From Vairimorpha apis BRL 01 (taxonomy: Eukaryota > Microsporidia > Nosematidae), in assembly GCA_000447185.1 (NCBI GenBank), contig KE647156.1:1-16338 (forward strand): a stretch of DNA of 16,338 nucleotides. Reading direction: 5' to 3'. A program made the position numbers and the translations under genes. Shown in pieces: positions 1 through 7,837 of the stretch (its first letter is position 1; each line of letters begins with the position of its first letter). The notes beneath the pieces are model-generated. The model was not told the DNA's origin. It saw only the letters and a program-made list of their open reading frames with translations, and searched no databases.

Positions 1-21
1 TTTGTGCTTCAACTAACACTT

Positions 22-219
22 TTAAGGATGGAATTCTTCCAGACTATACCTAATTTTGAGGTAACTTACTATAAGAGACAGGTGAGAAGCACATGCTTCT
101 TCACTTTTCAATATTGCAGCACGTCTAAGAGAGCTATTTCTAGTCTCGTTTAGCGATCTATGCATTGTTAAAAGCATACATTCACTTTTAAATTCAATAT
201 TTGTAAGTCCTCTTCCCAT
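22..219 (-). pseudogene. LINE A, linker between RT thumb and endonuclease
   Basis: This 65-codon frame starts within GRGLTNIEFKSE and continues through LRRAAILKSEEA to SYLKIRYSLEE. The same block appears in relic C (ISLTRKVYL, RDAILK and FLSEKYNL around 9420-9535, minus strand) and as EGGSGIGNI in relic E (about 11841-11867). That confirms it as a genuine part of the element rather than a chance frame. It reaches a TAA at 22-24. In the neighbouring frame the last bases give IPSLKVLVEAQ, so another missing base near position 33 is likely, and the protein would continue off the left edge toward the zinc knuckle and endonuclease. The internal ATG is not a real start. Confidence 0.7.
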
Positions 220-730
220 TTTCCGTTCTAGGAAGGTATAGTCTTTCCTTACATGCTGGCTGTAAATGAACTTGGTACTTAATTAGTACCTGACGGATGT
301 CATGATCAAGACTTTTAAAATCACTAGGTTCAAGTTTTACGAGTCCTACGTGGTAGTTTATAACTGAAATTGCATGCTCATTGATGGCTCGAATCATGTT
401 CTTACCATTGAGTTTAGTCATGCACAGTTTTTCCACCCGACAAAGTATTTCCTTCCTAACTTTTTCAAAAGTCTCTCTTTTGACTATACAGGAGGCGTCT
501 TCCGTTATTCCTAGGTATTTATAACCTTGATGGCCTTCCAATACAACTGCATCGCTTTCACACCCTGTACAATTAGTAGCTGATTTTTCCCGGTTCATCT
601 CAAGTCCTACAGTCGCAAAGAATTTTTTAGTTTCTTCGTTCATTGACTTGAGAGTTACTTCTGTCTTTGCAAGAAGCTTTAGATCATCAATAAACAGCAG
701 GTGGTTAGTTATAAAGTCCTTTTCCTTCAA
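194..730 (-). pseudogene. LINE A, reverse transcriptase motif C, thumb and YKYLGI block
   Basis: The frame opens without a true ATG (the first codon is TTG) and is the in-order continuation of the RT. It carries NHLLFIDDLKLLAK, whose paired aspartates (codons 686-688 and 683-685) are the catalytic F/Y-x-D-D box. Next come a GLEMNREKSA block, the YKYLGI box, and the thumb stretch LNGKNMIRAINEHAISVINY ending in ERLYLPR. These blocks and their order are typical of LINE RTs with a C-terminal restriction-like endonuclease. The open frame ends at 194 after a further shift: the bases GGGAAGAGG give KRTYKY-stop, whereas with one A fewer they give GRGL, which the next frame provides. Relic B keeps a recognisable version of the same blocks between 14700 and 15150. 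Confidence 0.85.
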
Positions 731-738
731 ATTAATTT

Positions 739-1230
739 CTACTTTTGGATACAGTGAGTTAAGTTCCTACTCAACGGGTCCATACATAGAACAAATAGTA
801 AAGGTGATAGAGAGTATCCTTGTAAAATTCCTCTCTCTATCTTTTTCTCCAGGATTGTTTCCACTCCCGACTTTATCTCAATGTGCCACTGGCTGATAAT
901 ACTTTCAAGGAAAGTAACTATCCATTGAGGGAGATTTAATTTACTTACGCATGCTAATAGATGTTTATGGTCTACTGAATCGTAGGCCTTTTTAACATCT
1001 ATCCACATGTTTTTCAGTTTGTTACCATGCTCCTTATCGATTGCTATGTTAACCATAGCTTGTTCTTTGGCTCCTTGCACGTTTCTAACTGTACCCATCT
1101 GGTTTTCAGCTAACAACCCTCTTCTCTCTACTATTAACTGCATAACTTTCGTTGTGCATTTTGTTGTTAGTTTGTAGAGATTAGACATACATGTGATAGG
1201 TCTAAAAGTCGCTACCACGTGTTGGAACAC
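739..1230 (-). pseudogene. LINE A, reverse transcriptase palm (motifs 1-4)
   Basis: This frame continues the RT domain from RPITCMSNLYKL (residues 10-21) onward. Motif A is WIDVKKAYDSVDH, with the first catalytic aspartate at residue 78 (codon 997-999). It is followed by the LNLPQWIVTFLESII helix block and motif B, GILQGYSLSPLLFVLCMDPLS (residues 134-154). In related LINEs motif B is QGDSLSP; here the aspartate is tyrosine (codon 814-816, TAC). The frame has no start of its own, so the first five or so residues are an artefact of frame change. It ends in a TAG at 739. The family would continue as Y-P-K-V-E in the neighbouring frame, so a single-base shift lies at about 755-765. The product would be a polymerase copying the element's RNA at the cut target site. 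Confidence 0.85.
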
Positions 1231-2578
1231 CTTTCGGTATCAGGTATGTCAAACCTTTGTAAAACCAAGGTTCGGGATTTTCCCCTTTTAAGCATATCTC
1301 CTTTATAACATTATAAAGGAATGGATGAATACTTTCACATTTCTTAATAAAGAAATTATAAATGCCATCGCATCCAGCAGCTTTCCAATTTGGAAGATAT
1401 TTAATAATATCAATAAATTCTGCATATGTAGGAAAGGGTTCTTGATCATTTGTATCAGGGACATACTCCATAAGATAAGCATCAAAGGTTTTATTTGTAT
1501 CTATATCATCATTTCTGTTCCACATAGTAGACCAAAAATTTGATATATCTACTTTACTCACATTGTGAGCAACTTCTTGAGCACCTCCGAGTTTTCTATA
1601 GAAATTGCTTCTATATAGCTCAAAGCTTTGGTTTTGCACTCTATATTCTCTGCGTCGGTCGGCGACCTCCAGCTTCTTCGAATATACAGCTGCTCTTTCG
1701 CTAAAGATAGCTATAGCTTTAGAAGTATCTTGATGTAAACATGCAAGCATATTCACCTCTCTCATATACTTCTTAGCGTCGCGCTTTTCTTCAGCTGAGA
1801 GTTTTCCAAAGGCTCGAACCTTTTCTAAAAGCTTCACCTTACTTTCAAGTAAAGAAATCTTACATTTAATGCTTTCGACCCATTTTGATGGTTTAGCGTC
1901 TTTACGGGTAGTCTCCTGATAGCAAATCTGTGCCGCCTGCAGTATCCGCGCTATCTCGGACATTGAATGGGGTGGGTGCTTACTGACATGGTCTTGTACA
2001 GCTTTGATAGTTGCATCAAGCTTTATGGAATCAACTTTCAACAATGGAATTTTTCGCGTTCTTTCCATTTTTTCCACACTCGTTTTATTCAGGATTGCAA
2101 GCTTCTCCTTAAAAACATTGAGTGTATCTAACAGAATTTTACCATTTAAAAGGCTACACTCCTTTTCCACTGTTTCGGTTTTCCTCCTTTTATTATTGTC
2201 CAATTTATACTCTCGGGCAGAGTATTGTTTACCACTATTGCTAGTAAGAGCTTGTTTTGCTCTACTGATAAACTCTTGGACTTCCATGTCAGTTAAGAAA
2301 CTCCTACAGAAGACATCGTTAGCTTTTTTCCAACCTCCTCTTGGCATTCTGCCAAATCTATTAAGTACTGCTAAGTACACTTTTTGAGGCCATTCTTCTT
2401 CAATAGACTCGATACTTGTAAGAATCGAATCTAGAGTTTCGGAAGTGGAAAAAGAGGAATTATTATCTTTTTTATTACCGTCCTCTTCAATCATACCAAC
2501 ATTGTTGTCTATCGTCGCTTCAACAGTTTTTAAATGTTTTGTTTTGTTTTCTCCTGTTTGCTCTGTCTTTACCCCCAT
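1202..2578 (-). pseudogene. LINE A, N-terminal region and start of the reverse transcriptase
   Basis: This 458-codon frame starts at ATG 2578, with an in-frame TAA two codons upstream, so it cannot extend further 5'. Residues 1 to about 380 are lysine- and glutamate-rich with coiled-coil-like heptads, and I see no zinc finger or Myb motif. From about residue 395 it carries the RT 0/1 region: a block reading NWKAAGCDGI followed by YNFFIKKC, then a WFYKGLTYLIPKG block that LINE RTs place before RPIT. The frame ends in a TAG at the very point where motif 1 should continue. The bases read GACTTTTAGACC; with one T fewer the codons for D-F-R-P-I-T run straight into the next frame. The element is therefore frameshifted here, by decay or by an assembly error. 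Relic B retains counterparts of the stretch from about residue 170 to the end. Confidence 0.8.
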
Positions 2579-2769
2579 TATTTAAGAATATATATGTAAA
2601 GAAAAATATTTTTTAATAATCATTATGTTATTAATCTTTAGTGAATTTACCAATATAAAACGACGTAAAAATATTTTTATTTTAATTTAATGTGTAACTT
2701 CAATTACAATATTAAACTTAAATATTAATATAATCTATTAAATTATAGATTTATTAATCTATATTTTTC

Positions 2770-3132
2770 TTATAACATGTTATTTTTTAATTTTTGCAAA
2801 TAATTTTTTAAAATCTTATCTTCATTAAATAATTTGTTTATCATTGTAAAAATACCATTACAATAAATAATTGACTTATTAAAATTTTTTTTCTTTGTAT
2901 ATTTAATAATTGTAGTTTCTGTAATGGAAATGTTAACGATATTGTCATCTTTCATGTGTAAATTATTCTTTATAAAATTACAGATTATCTTTATTGTTTG
3001 AGATTCTGATAATGTAGAATTAATATAAATATGTGGAAAATGTGTTGAAAATTGACTTTTAATAAGAAAAAAGTTTGTTTTAACAATTACGGGTGTGTAA
3101 GTTTTTTTTGTAGAAAATGTAAATATATGCAT
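2770..3132 (-). CDS. hypothetical protein, 120 residues
   Basis: I do not recognise this gene. The open frame extends six codons further upstream to an ATG at 3150. I place the start at the inner ATG (3130-3132) because CCC sits three bases before it (3136-3138), the same arrangement as in the other two host genes. The protein is basic, rich in N, K, I and T, with no signal peptide or clear membrane segment. It has a central stretch HFPHIYINSTLSESQTIKII followed by a probable helix, then NIVNISITETTII. The alternation of strands and helices, with LSESQTI, loosely recalls small ubiquitin-like folds such as SAP18, but that is speculation. A frame of 120 codons is far longer than chance allows at this base composition. 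It lies about 200 bp downstream of the intron-bearing gene on the same strand. Confidence 0.6.
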   Translation of the reverse strand: MHIFTFSTKKTYTPVIVKTNFFLIKSQFSTHFPHIYINSTLSESQTIKIICNFIKNNLHMKDDNIVNISITETTIIKYTKKKNFNKSIIYCNGIFTMINKLFNEDKILKNYLQKLKNNML

Positions 3133-3135
3133 TAA

Positions 3136-3138
3136 GGG
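3136..3138 (-). promoter_or_regulatory. CCC start-proximal signal of the 120-residue gene
   Basis: On the minus strand the order is TCCC-TTA-ATG. It decides the choice of the inner ATG at 3132 over the one at 3150, because the triplet would fall inside the coding region if the outer ATG were used. Confidence 0.5.
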
Positions 3139-3331
3139 ATGTTTAAGCATAAATATATTTTATTGATATTATTACCAAAAAAATTTCTAGTTAAAAATTT
3201 AAAAAATTTAATTACCTGCTGAAGATTAAAAAATATAAATTACCAATGATAAAAAATTTTATTTTTCAATATAATAAAAAAATATGCAATTTTATCCAAA
3301 TTAAATATTAAAACATTAACAAATAAAACAT

Positions 3332-4248
3332 TTAATTTATGTTAACTTTTTCCAGTAATTCGTTTAAATTTTCATTAGTGCTAGGATATGTAAAGTAATC
3401 ATAAGCGATATCATAAAATTCTGGTATGAAAGGTACGTAATCATAATTATAATTTTTAAAAAGTTTTTCTTCAGCGATTATTAGAAATTCTTGCCTTAAT
3501 TGTTCTTTATCTTTAATTGATGGTATCCTTAAAATATTATTTTCATCGTCTTTAAAATAATTTAATTTTAATTTGACTTTATCATCTGAATTGCTAAAAA
3601 AATCAATTATACTTTTAATTTCATCGTTTAATTTTTTTAAAAAAATAGATTCAACAAAATTATCATTTAAAAATAATAAAAATTCAACTATAATGTTTTT
3701 AGCACTTTCAAAATTCTTTTTTATTTTACAAATTCTTAAATTAGATTTATTCAGATTATTTTTTATATTTGATAATTTTTTTTCAAGTTTAGAAACTCTC
3801 ATTATAATTTGATTATTGTATTTTTTATCTTTAATTTTATACACACCATTTACATACTCATTAAGATTTTTTTGTGTCAAAAATGTAATTTCGATATCAT
3901 GCCACATATATTTAGATTTAAGATTAGAAATATCATAATTTAATCCAGTAAGTATGTTATCAATTTCTTCAACAAAAATCTCGTATTTTTGCAATTTATT
4001 TCTTAAATCAATTATATTTTCAATATTGTTATTTATTAAACAAGTAATATAATCATGATATAAAGGAAAATTAATTTTACCTAATAACTTTAAATTTTTT
4101 TTAAATATTTATTAGATTTTAATTTATAATACTTACATGTGTTAATTTCAAGTTTTCTAATAATATTTTTTTTATCTTTTTTCATTACTGTTATATATTC
4201 TTTAGACGGAAATTTGTATCTTTGTCTTAAAACATTTATTTCATTCAT
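3332..4248 (-). CDS. hypothetical protein, 286 residues, two exons (3332-4080 and 4137-4248)
   Basis: Reading starts at ATG 4246-4248, two bases after a CCC (4251-4253). Exon 1 gives 37 codons plus one base. An intron of 56 nt (4081-4136) follows, then exon 2 runs to the TAA at 3332. The junction splits a TGT codon (T|GT) and the joined frame is exactly 287 codons including the stop. Without splicing the frame stops after 52 codons, and the exon 2 frame alone has no ATG near its start, only a TTG at 3994. The protein is rich in K, N, E and I, with coiled-coil-like stretches in its middle (around MRVSKLEKKLSNIKNNLNKS) and an aromatic C-terminal segment (YNYDYVPFIPEFYDIAYDYF). I do not recognise a family. 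A structural or complex-forming protein would fit, but no function is shown. Confidence 0.72.
4081..4136 (-). other. spliceosomal intron, 56 nt
   Basis: On the minus strand the intron begins GTAAGT (4136 to 4131) and ends TTATTAG (AG at 4082-4081). It contains an in-frame TAA and a TCTAAT candidate branch site about 20 bases in (around 4116-4111). Removing it restores a 286-residue reading frame. Very short introns with a strict GTAAGT donor are known in microsporidia. Frame restoration plus the donor match is good but not experimental evidence. Confidence 0.72.
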
Positions 4249-4250
4249 AA

Positions 4251-4253
4251 GGG
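4251..4253 (-). promoter_or_regulatory. CCC start-proximal signal of the intron-bearing gene
   Basis: On the minus strand the order is ACCC-TT-ATG. The C-triplet stands out in sequence that is otherwise almost only A and T. Microsporidian genes commonly have such a CCC or GGG-like signal next to the start codon, linked to transcription initiation. Confidence 0.6.
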
Positions 4254-5084
4254 TAAAATTTTTGTTATTTTAATACAATAAAATTTTATATATTTTAAAA
4301 TTTTTTTCAAAAAAACAAATTAATTCTTTAATAATAAATTATAGTACACATTGATTTTTTTAAAATTTTTTTATTATTTATTTTAAGTTTTTATAAAATA
4401 AAACAAAAAACTTATATGTATAGTTTTTTTAACGATATATTTGATTAAATAAGTTATTTAGTATTTAAACAAAAAGTTTTTTAGCAAATAATTAATTGAA
4501 TAAATTTAAAATTAGAATTTATAATTTCAACAATTTTTTTACAAAATTTAATAATATTGAATACTTAATTTATAAGGTTTTTAAAAGTTTTAATATTTAA
4601 AACTTTACTACTTAATCAAATCAAAATTTGAAAAATTTACAAAAATAACATTATTATAAAAATTTTAATTTTATTAAATATTTTAATTTATAATAAATTT
4701 ATATAATAAAACAAATAAAATAATAAAAAATTTAAGGTTTTTATCTAAAATAATTTATTAAGAATAATATCATTTTAATTTGAAATCTAGATCTCAAAAT
4801 TATAATAGTAAAATTAAATTAAACATATAATTGTATAACTAAATAAATATTACACCTTATTTTATTAATATAAATAATAAAATATATTATATATTTGTTT
4901 ACTTGAATTTAATCAGGATATTATTTTTTTGTTTGTTACAAATCGAAATTATAATTTTAAAACATCAAAAAAATAACATTTTTAATAATATTAAATAAAA
5001 TTTAAAACGATATAAGATTAAAAAATCACTTTGATTTTTTTATGGAAATATTTACACTTAATTTATAATTTGAAATTTTAGGTA

Positions 5085-5135
5085 AATCCGCTTGTGTTAA
5101 ACATAGAGTATGAACAAGTTATTGAACATGTATGA
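5085..5135 (+). pseudogene. possible LINE C-terminal tail (candidate H)
   Basis: The frame from 5103 reads IEYEQVIEHV and then a stop. Relic B ends its endonuclease with IMEYEQVIKKK, so six residues (EYEQVI) are identical while three of their codons differ. No other part of the endonuclease could be placed around it, and such a short match may be chance. Confidence 0.25.
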
Positions 5136-5828
5136 CTCTCTTAATGATGCTAAAAATATCTTATTAAGACGTTTTAAATACTAAAATTAAAAAAGATAAT
5201 TTTTTTTTCTCGCATAATAATATCTATCACATTATAAGTGTGAACCTGTAACATTCACCTAAATTATGTTAGTGGTAGCTTTAATTTGCATCGAGCAATG
5301 AGATTTAAAAATAAACTAATCATAAATTAATAACATTATAATTTTTTAGTATGTAAAGAAATAAAAATAAGATATATCTTATAATCAACATATTTTTTGA
5401 AAAAATAAAATTATTTTATGTACAAAAAAGACTATTTGAATATTGTAGATATTATATAAATACGATTTATAATCTAAAAATTCATTGTGTTTAAATGTTA
5501 AGATTTTATTGTTAGAAAAAAACAATTAAATATTAAAAATAAAAGACTTAAAAAATAACAAATAAAACGTGGCTTTATTTAAAATAAAAGATGATGTCTA
5601 ATGACAAAAATGAGACATGATTGAATACAAAAATAGTATAAATATTAGGGTGAGCTCTAACAAACCAGTTTTTTTTCTTGAATAAGAATAATTTGAAATT
5701 TTAATTGTCGAAATAAGTAGAACCAACCAAAATTTTCTTATTATATTTAAATGAAAATTAAGAAAATAAGATCTTTTTTTTTGTAAATTAGATTAATAAA
5801 TAACCTCAAGACAATAATAATCTTATAA

Positions 5829-5978
5829 ATAATAAAATGTGAAAGTGATGTAAGACTTGCCATTAAAAATATCATGGATTCAACTATTCAATTTTCTTTG
5901 AACGTTGATTTATATTCAATGGTGCAGAAGAATCTGTTTTAGAGTATCTCTTTTGATCGAAGACGAAAACATTATTAA
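5829..5978 (+). pseudogene. possible LINE C-terminal tail (candidate G)
   Basis: This short open stretch, with one internal TAG at 5940-5942, ends LYSMVQKNLF-stop-SISFDRRR. Relic C ends its endonuclease with AYIQSVI, then NTL, then NVSFEYRRGG in the same order and spacing. The island is visibly richer in G/C than its flanks. The upstream part (DVRLAIKNIMDSTIQF) was not matched. It may be a strongly 5'-truncated copy; the evidence is a single motif. Confidence 0.35.
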
Positions 5979-6563
5979 GCTTATTTTAAAAAATAAAAAG
6001 TAAATTACACAATATAGTTGTTATTTAGAACTGATTAAAAGTATATGAAGAATAAAAAATAATCTATACATAATTACCAAAGTAAATATCAATTTATGAA
6101 AATTACTAGCAATAATAATACTATAAAAAGAACTATTTATAATAACTGATTTATTTGATCAATAGATTATTTGAATAAAAAATGATCATACATATTATAA
6201 ATAAATAAGTTTATTGTATATATCTAAACAAAAAATTGTAAAATTTTAATTCGTTATCATTAATTTGTAAGAAAATTTTAGACAAAAAAATAAAAGTTTT
6301 TAATTGTTTTAAAATAATAAATTTTTAAAATCTCAATAATTGTAAATATTTAATGCAAAATTATTAAAAATTATTTTTTATTCATCTCTAAAATTTAAAG
6401 CAATAATTTTACAAAAATAAAAATAAATATTTTTATATCGGAATATTTACCATCGACTTAACTCAAAAATTTTAATTTGGAATTTAAAAAATTTATTATG
6501 CTAAATTATATAAACTTAAAATATTATATATAAATTTCAATTTTATTTTTACAAATTATTATA

Positions 6564-6566
6564 CCC
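6564..6566 (+). promoter_or_regulatory. CCC start-proximal signal of the helicase gene
   Basis: The order is ACCC-TG-ATG directly before the helicase start at 6569. The preceding 60 bases are nearly pure A/T with only isolated C and G. It matches the spacing seen at the other two host genes. Confidence 0.65.
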
Positions 6567-6568
6567 TG

Positions 6569-7837
6569 ATGAAACAAGACGCAACACTACAATCTGATAA
6601 AGATGTAGCTAAAGAATTGTTTACTTTAATAAAACAAGATACAAATGAAGTTGTTAATTCATCAAGAACCAATGACTTTAAAATATTACGTGGAGATTCA
6701 TGTTTAACAAAAGAAAAGTTTGAAATGATGAATCTTCCTGAAAATCTACTAAAGTCTATATATGCGGCAGGATATGATAAACCAAGTAAAATACAACAAG
6801 CTGCTATTCCACATATACAAAATGAATTCGACTTAGCTTTTCAAAGTCAAAGCGGTACTGGAAAAACTGTTGCATTTGCAGTTGGAATGTTATGTAAAAT
6901 AAAACAAGGTTGTGGTCCACAAGCTGTTATTTTATCACCTACTAGAGAACTTAATACACAAATTTATAATGAAATAAAAAAATTTACAGATTTTTTAAAA
7001 ATTAAATGTTATTTAGCTTTGGTTGATAGAAAATTAGAAAATATTGATCATGAAATAATTTTAGGTAGTCCTGGTTCTATTTTTACGCTTTTTATAAGAA
7101 AAAAAATAAATCCTGATAATATTAAAATTATGGTACTGGATGAAACAGATGTTTTGCTAGACAAATCTACCATGGGTGCACAATCTTTTAGATTACTTAA
7201 AATACTTGAAAAAACGCAAAAAATTTATATTTCAGCTACATACAATGAAGACGTTAATCGAGTTATTGAAGCTTATTCTCCAAAATGTACATTGTTACTA
7301 GAAGATAAAAATACAAAACCAGACCAAATAAGATTATATCATTTAGATATTGAGTTTAGAAATAGATTAAATGCGCTTAAAATTATTTATGAAGTTTTAA
7401 CTGTTGCTCAAGTTATTGTGTTTGTAAATACTAAAAAAACAGTTAAGTACTTACAACAAGTTCTGGAAGAAGATTTAAATTCTGTTTCAATTTTACATGG
7501 AGATTTAACTGTTGAAGAACGAGATCTTGCTGTTGAAAATTTTAAAACATCAAAATCAAAAATTTTAATCACAACCGATGTGTTTTCTAGGGGTATGGAT
7601 ATTCCACAAGTAAATTTAATTATTAATTACGAGTTGCCTTATTTCAAAGATAAAATGCAAGTTGATACTTATACTCATAGAATTGGCCGATCAGGAAGAT
7701 TTGGACGCGTAGGATTTGTTATTGATATGATATGTGGAGAAATACAACTTAAAGAATATATTTTGTGTCAAGAAGCTTTGGCATCAATTTCAAAAAAATT
7801 TACAGTTGACGCGTTAATTGAAGCTTGTGATAATTAA
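6569..7837 (+). CDS. DBP5: DEAD-box RNA helicase, Dbp5/DDX19 type (mRNA export)
   Basis: An intact 422-residue superfamily 2 helicase. Visible motifs: KPSKIQQAAIP (Q motif, 71-81), QSQSGTGKT (Walker A, 92-100), PTREL (Ia, 124-128), SPG (Ib, 167-169), DETD (II, 191-194), SAT (III, 222-224), VIVFVNTKKT (IV, 282-291), LHGDLTVEER (309-318), TTDVFSRGMDI (V, 335-345) and HRIGRSGRFGR (VI, 370-380). The QSQSGTGKT-AF-ML context, the PQAVILSPTREL block, the INYELP block and the VLTVAQVIVFVNT segment resemble Dbp5/DDX19 most. That ATPase works at the cytoplasmic face of the nuclear pore and strips export factors from mRNA. The short N-terminus fits the compact proteins of microsporidia. Oddities: alanine in the DEAD box is threonine, and PTRELA reads PTRELN. 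An eIF4A-like or other DEAD-box assignment is less likely but not excluded. An AATAAA lies nine bases after the stop. Confidence 0.85.
   Translation: MKQDATLQSDKDVAKELFTLIKQDTNEVVNSSRTNDFKILRGDSCLTKEKFEMMNLPENLLKSIYAAGYDKPSKIQQAAIPHIQNEFDLAFQSQSGTGKTVAFAVGMLCKIKQGCGPQAVILSPTRELNTQIYNEIKKFTDFLKIKCYLALVDRKLENIDHEIILGSPGSIFTLFIRKKINPDNIKIMVLDETDVLLDKSTMGAQSFRLLKILEKTQKIYISATYNEDVNRVIEAYSPKCTLLLEDKNTKPDQIRLYHLDIEFRNRLNALKIIYEVLTVAQVIVFVNTKKTVKYLQQVLEEDLNSVSILHGDLTVEERDLAVENFKTSKSKILITTDVFSRGMDIPQVNLIINYELPYFKDKMQVDTYTHRIGRSGRFGRVGFVIDMICGEIQLKEYILCQEALASISKKFTVDALIEACDN

Larger units (their letters stand above)
1..2578 (-). mobile_element. LINE copy A: non-LTR retrotransposon with R2/R4-like RT, 3' end beyond the window
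   Basis: This is one retrotransposon copy read right to left. It covers an N-terminal region, the RT domain (0/1 region, motif A, motif B, FIDD motif C), the thumb and part of the linker toward a C-terminal endonuclease that would lie left of base 1. The parts sit in four open frames (1202-2578, 739-1230, 194-730, 22-219) that follow each other in protein order and are broken by single-base shifts near 1213, 758, 217 and 33. Sampled lines hold roughly 27-50% G/C, while the flanks are often under 15%, and the change falls at about 2580. The in-order collinearity with relic B (plus strand, 13342-16118) and the endonuclease in relics B, C and F support membership in the restriction-like-endonuclease LINE group. 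The exact clade (R4/Dong, NeSL or other) is inference. The 5' end of the insertion is not marked by a visible target duplication. Confidence 0.85.
4261..6563. other. AT-rich spacer, no intact gene
   Basis: About 2.3 kb of mostly A/T with no long open frame and no tRNA-like cloverleaf that I could recognise. Two islands are less AT-rich, about 5080-5330 and 5840-5970. Both contain short stretches that may be decayed LINE tails (candidates H and G). A 5-bp hairpin (GTGAA/TTCAC, 5240-5258) lies in the first island and may be chance. Confidence 0.6.

Noticed and set aside
648..896. Plus-strand open frame of 82 codons
   Set aside because: Antisense shadow of the LINE A RT. Its product has no recognisable motif, and the minus strand carries clear RT blocks.
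1202..1230. Programmed ribosomal frameshift in LINE A
   Set aside because: No slippery heptamer or downstream structure was seen, and three further shifts follow that cannot all be programmed. Decay or sequencing indels are simpler.
1303..1485. Minus-strand 60-codon frame inside the LINE A N-terminal frame
   Set aside because: It is a shifted reading of the same bases that encode the RT 0/1 region, with a leucine/isoleucine-rich product and no motif.
2004..2387. Plus-strand open frame of 127 codons, and another at 1325-1543
   Set aside because: Both lie opposite the N-terminal part of LINE A, which has better coding features. Their products are hydrophobic runs typical of antisense frames.
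3148..3150. Outer ATG as start of the 120-residue gene
   Set aside because: It would put the CCC signal inside the coding region. The inner ATG at 3132 has the same spacing as the other two genes.
3573..3812. Plus-strand 79-codon frame
   Set aside because: Antisense to exon 2 of the 286-residue gene. Its L/F/I/S-rich product is what the complement of lysine- and asparagine-rich coding gives.
3992..3994. TTG as the start of the 220-codon frame ending at 3332
   Set aside because: The frame continues open upstream to the AG at 4081, and splicing to exon 1 gives an ATG with a CCC signal, so this TTG is an internal leucine.
5232..5262. Hairpin GTGAA-loop-TTCAC considered as a tRNA T-arm or terminator
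   Set aside because: The loop is nine bases and lacks the TTCRA motif, and no acceptor or anticodon arms could be placed around it.
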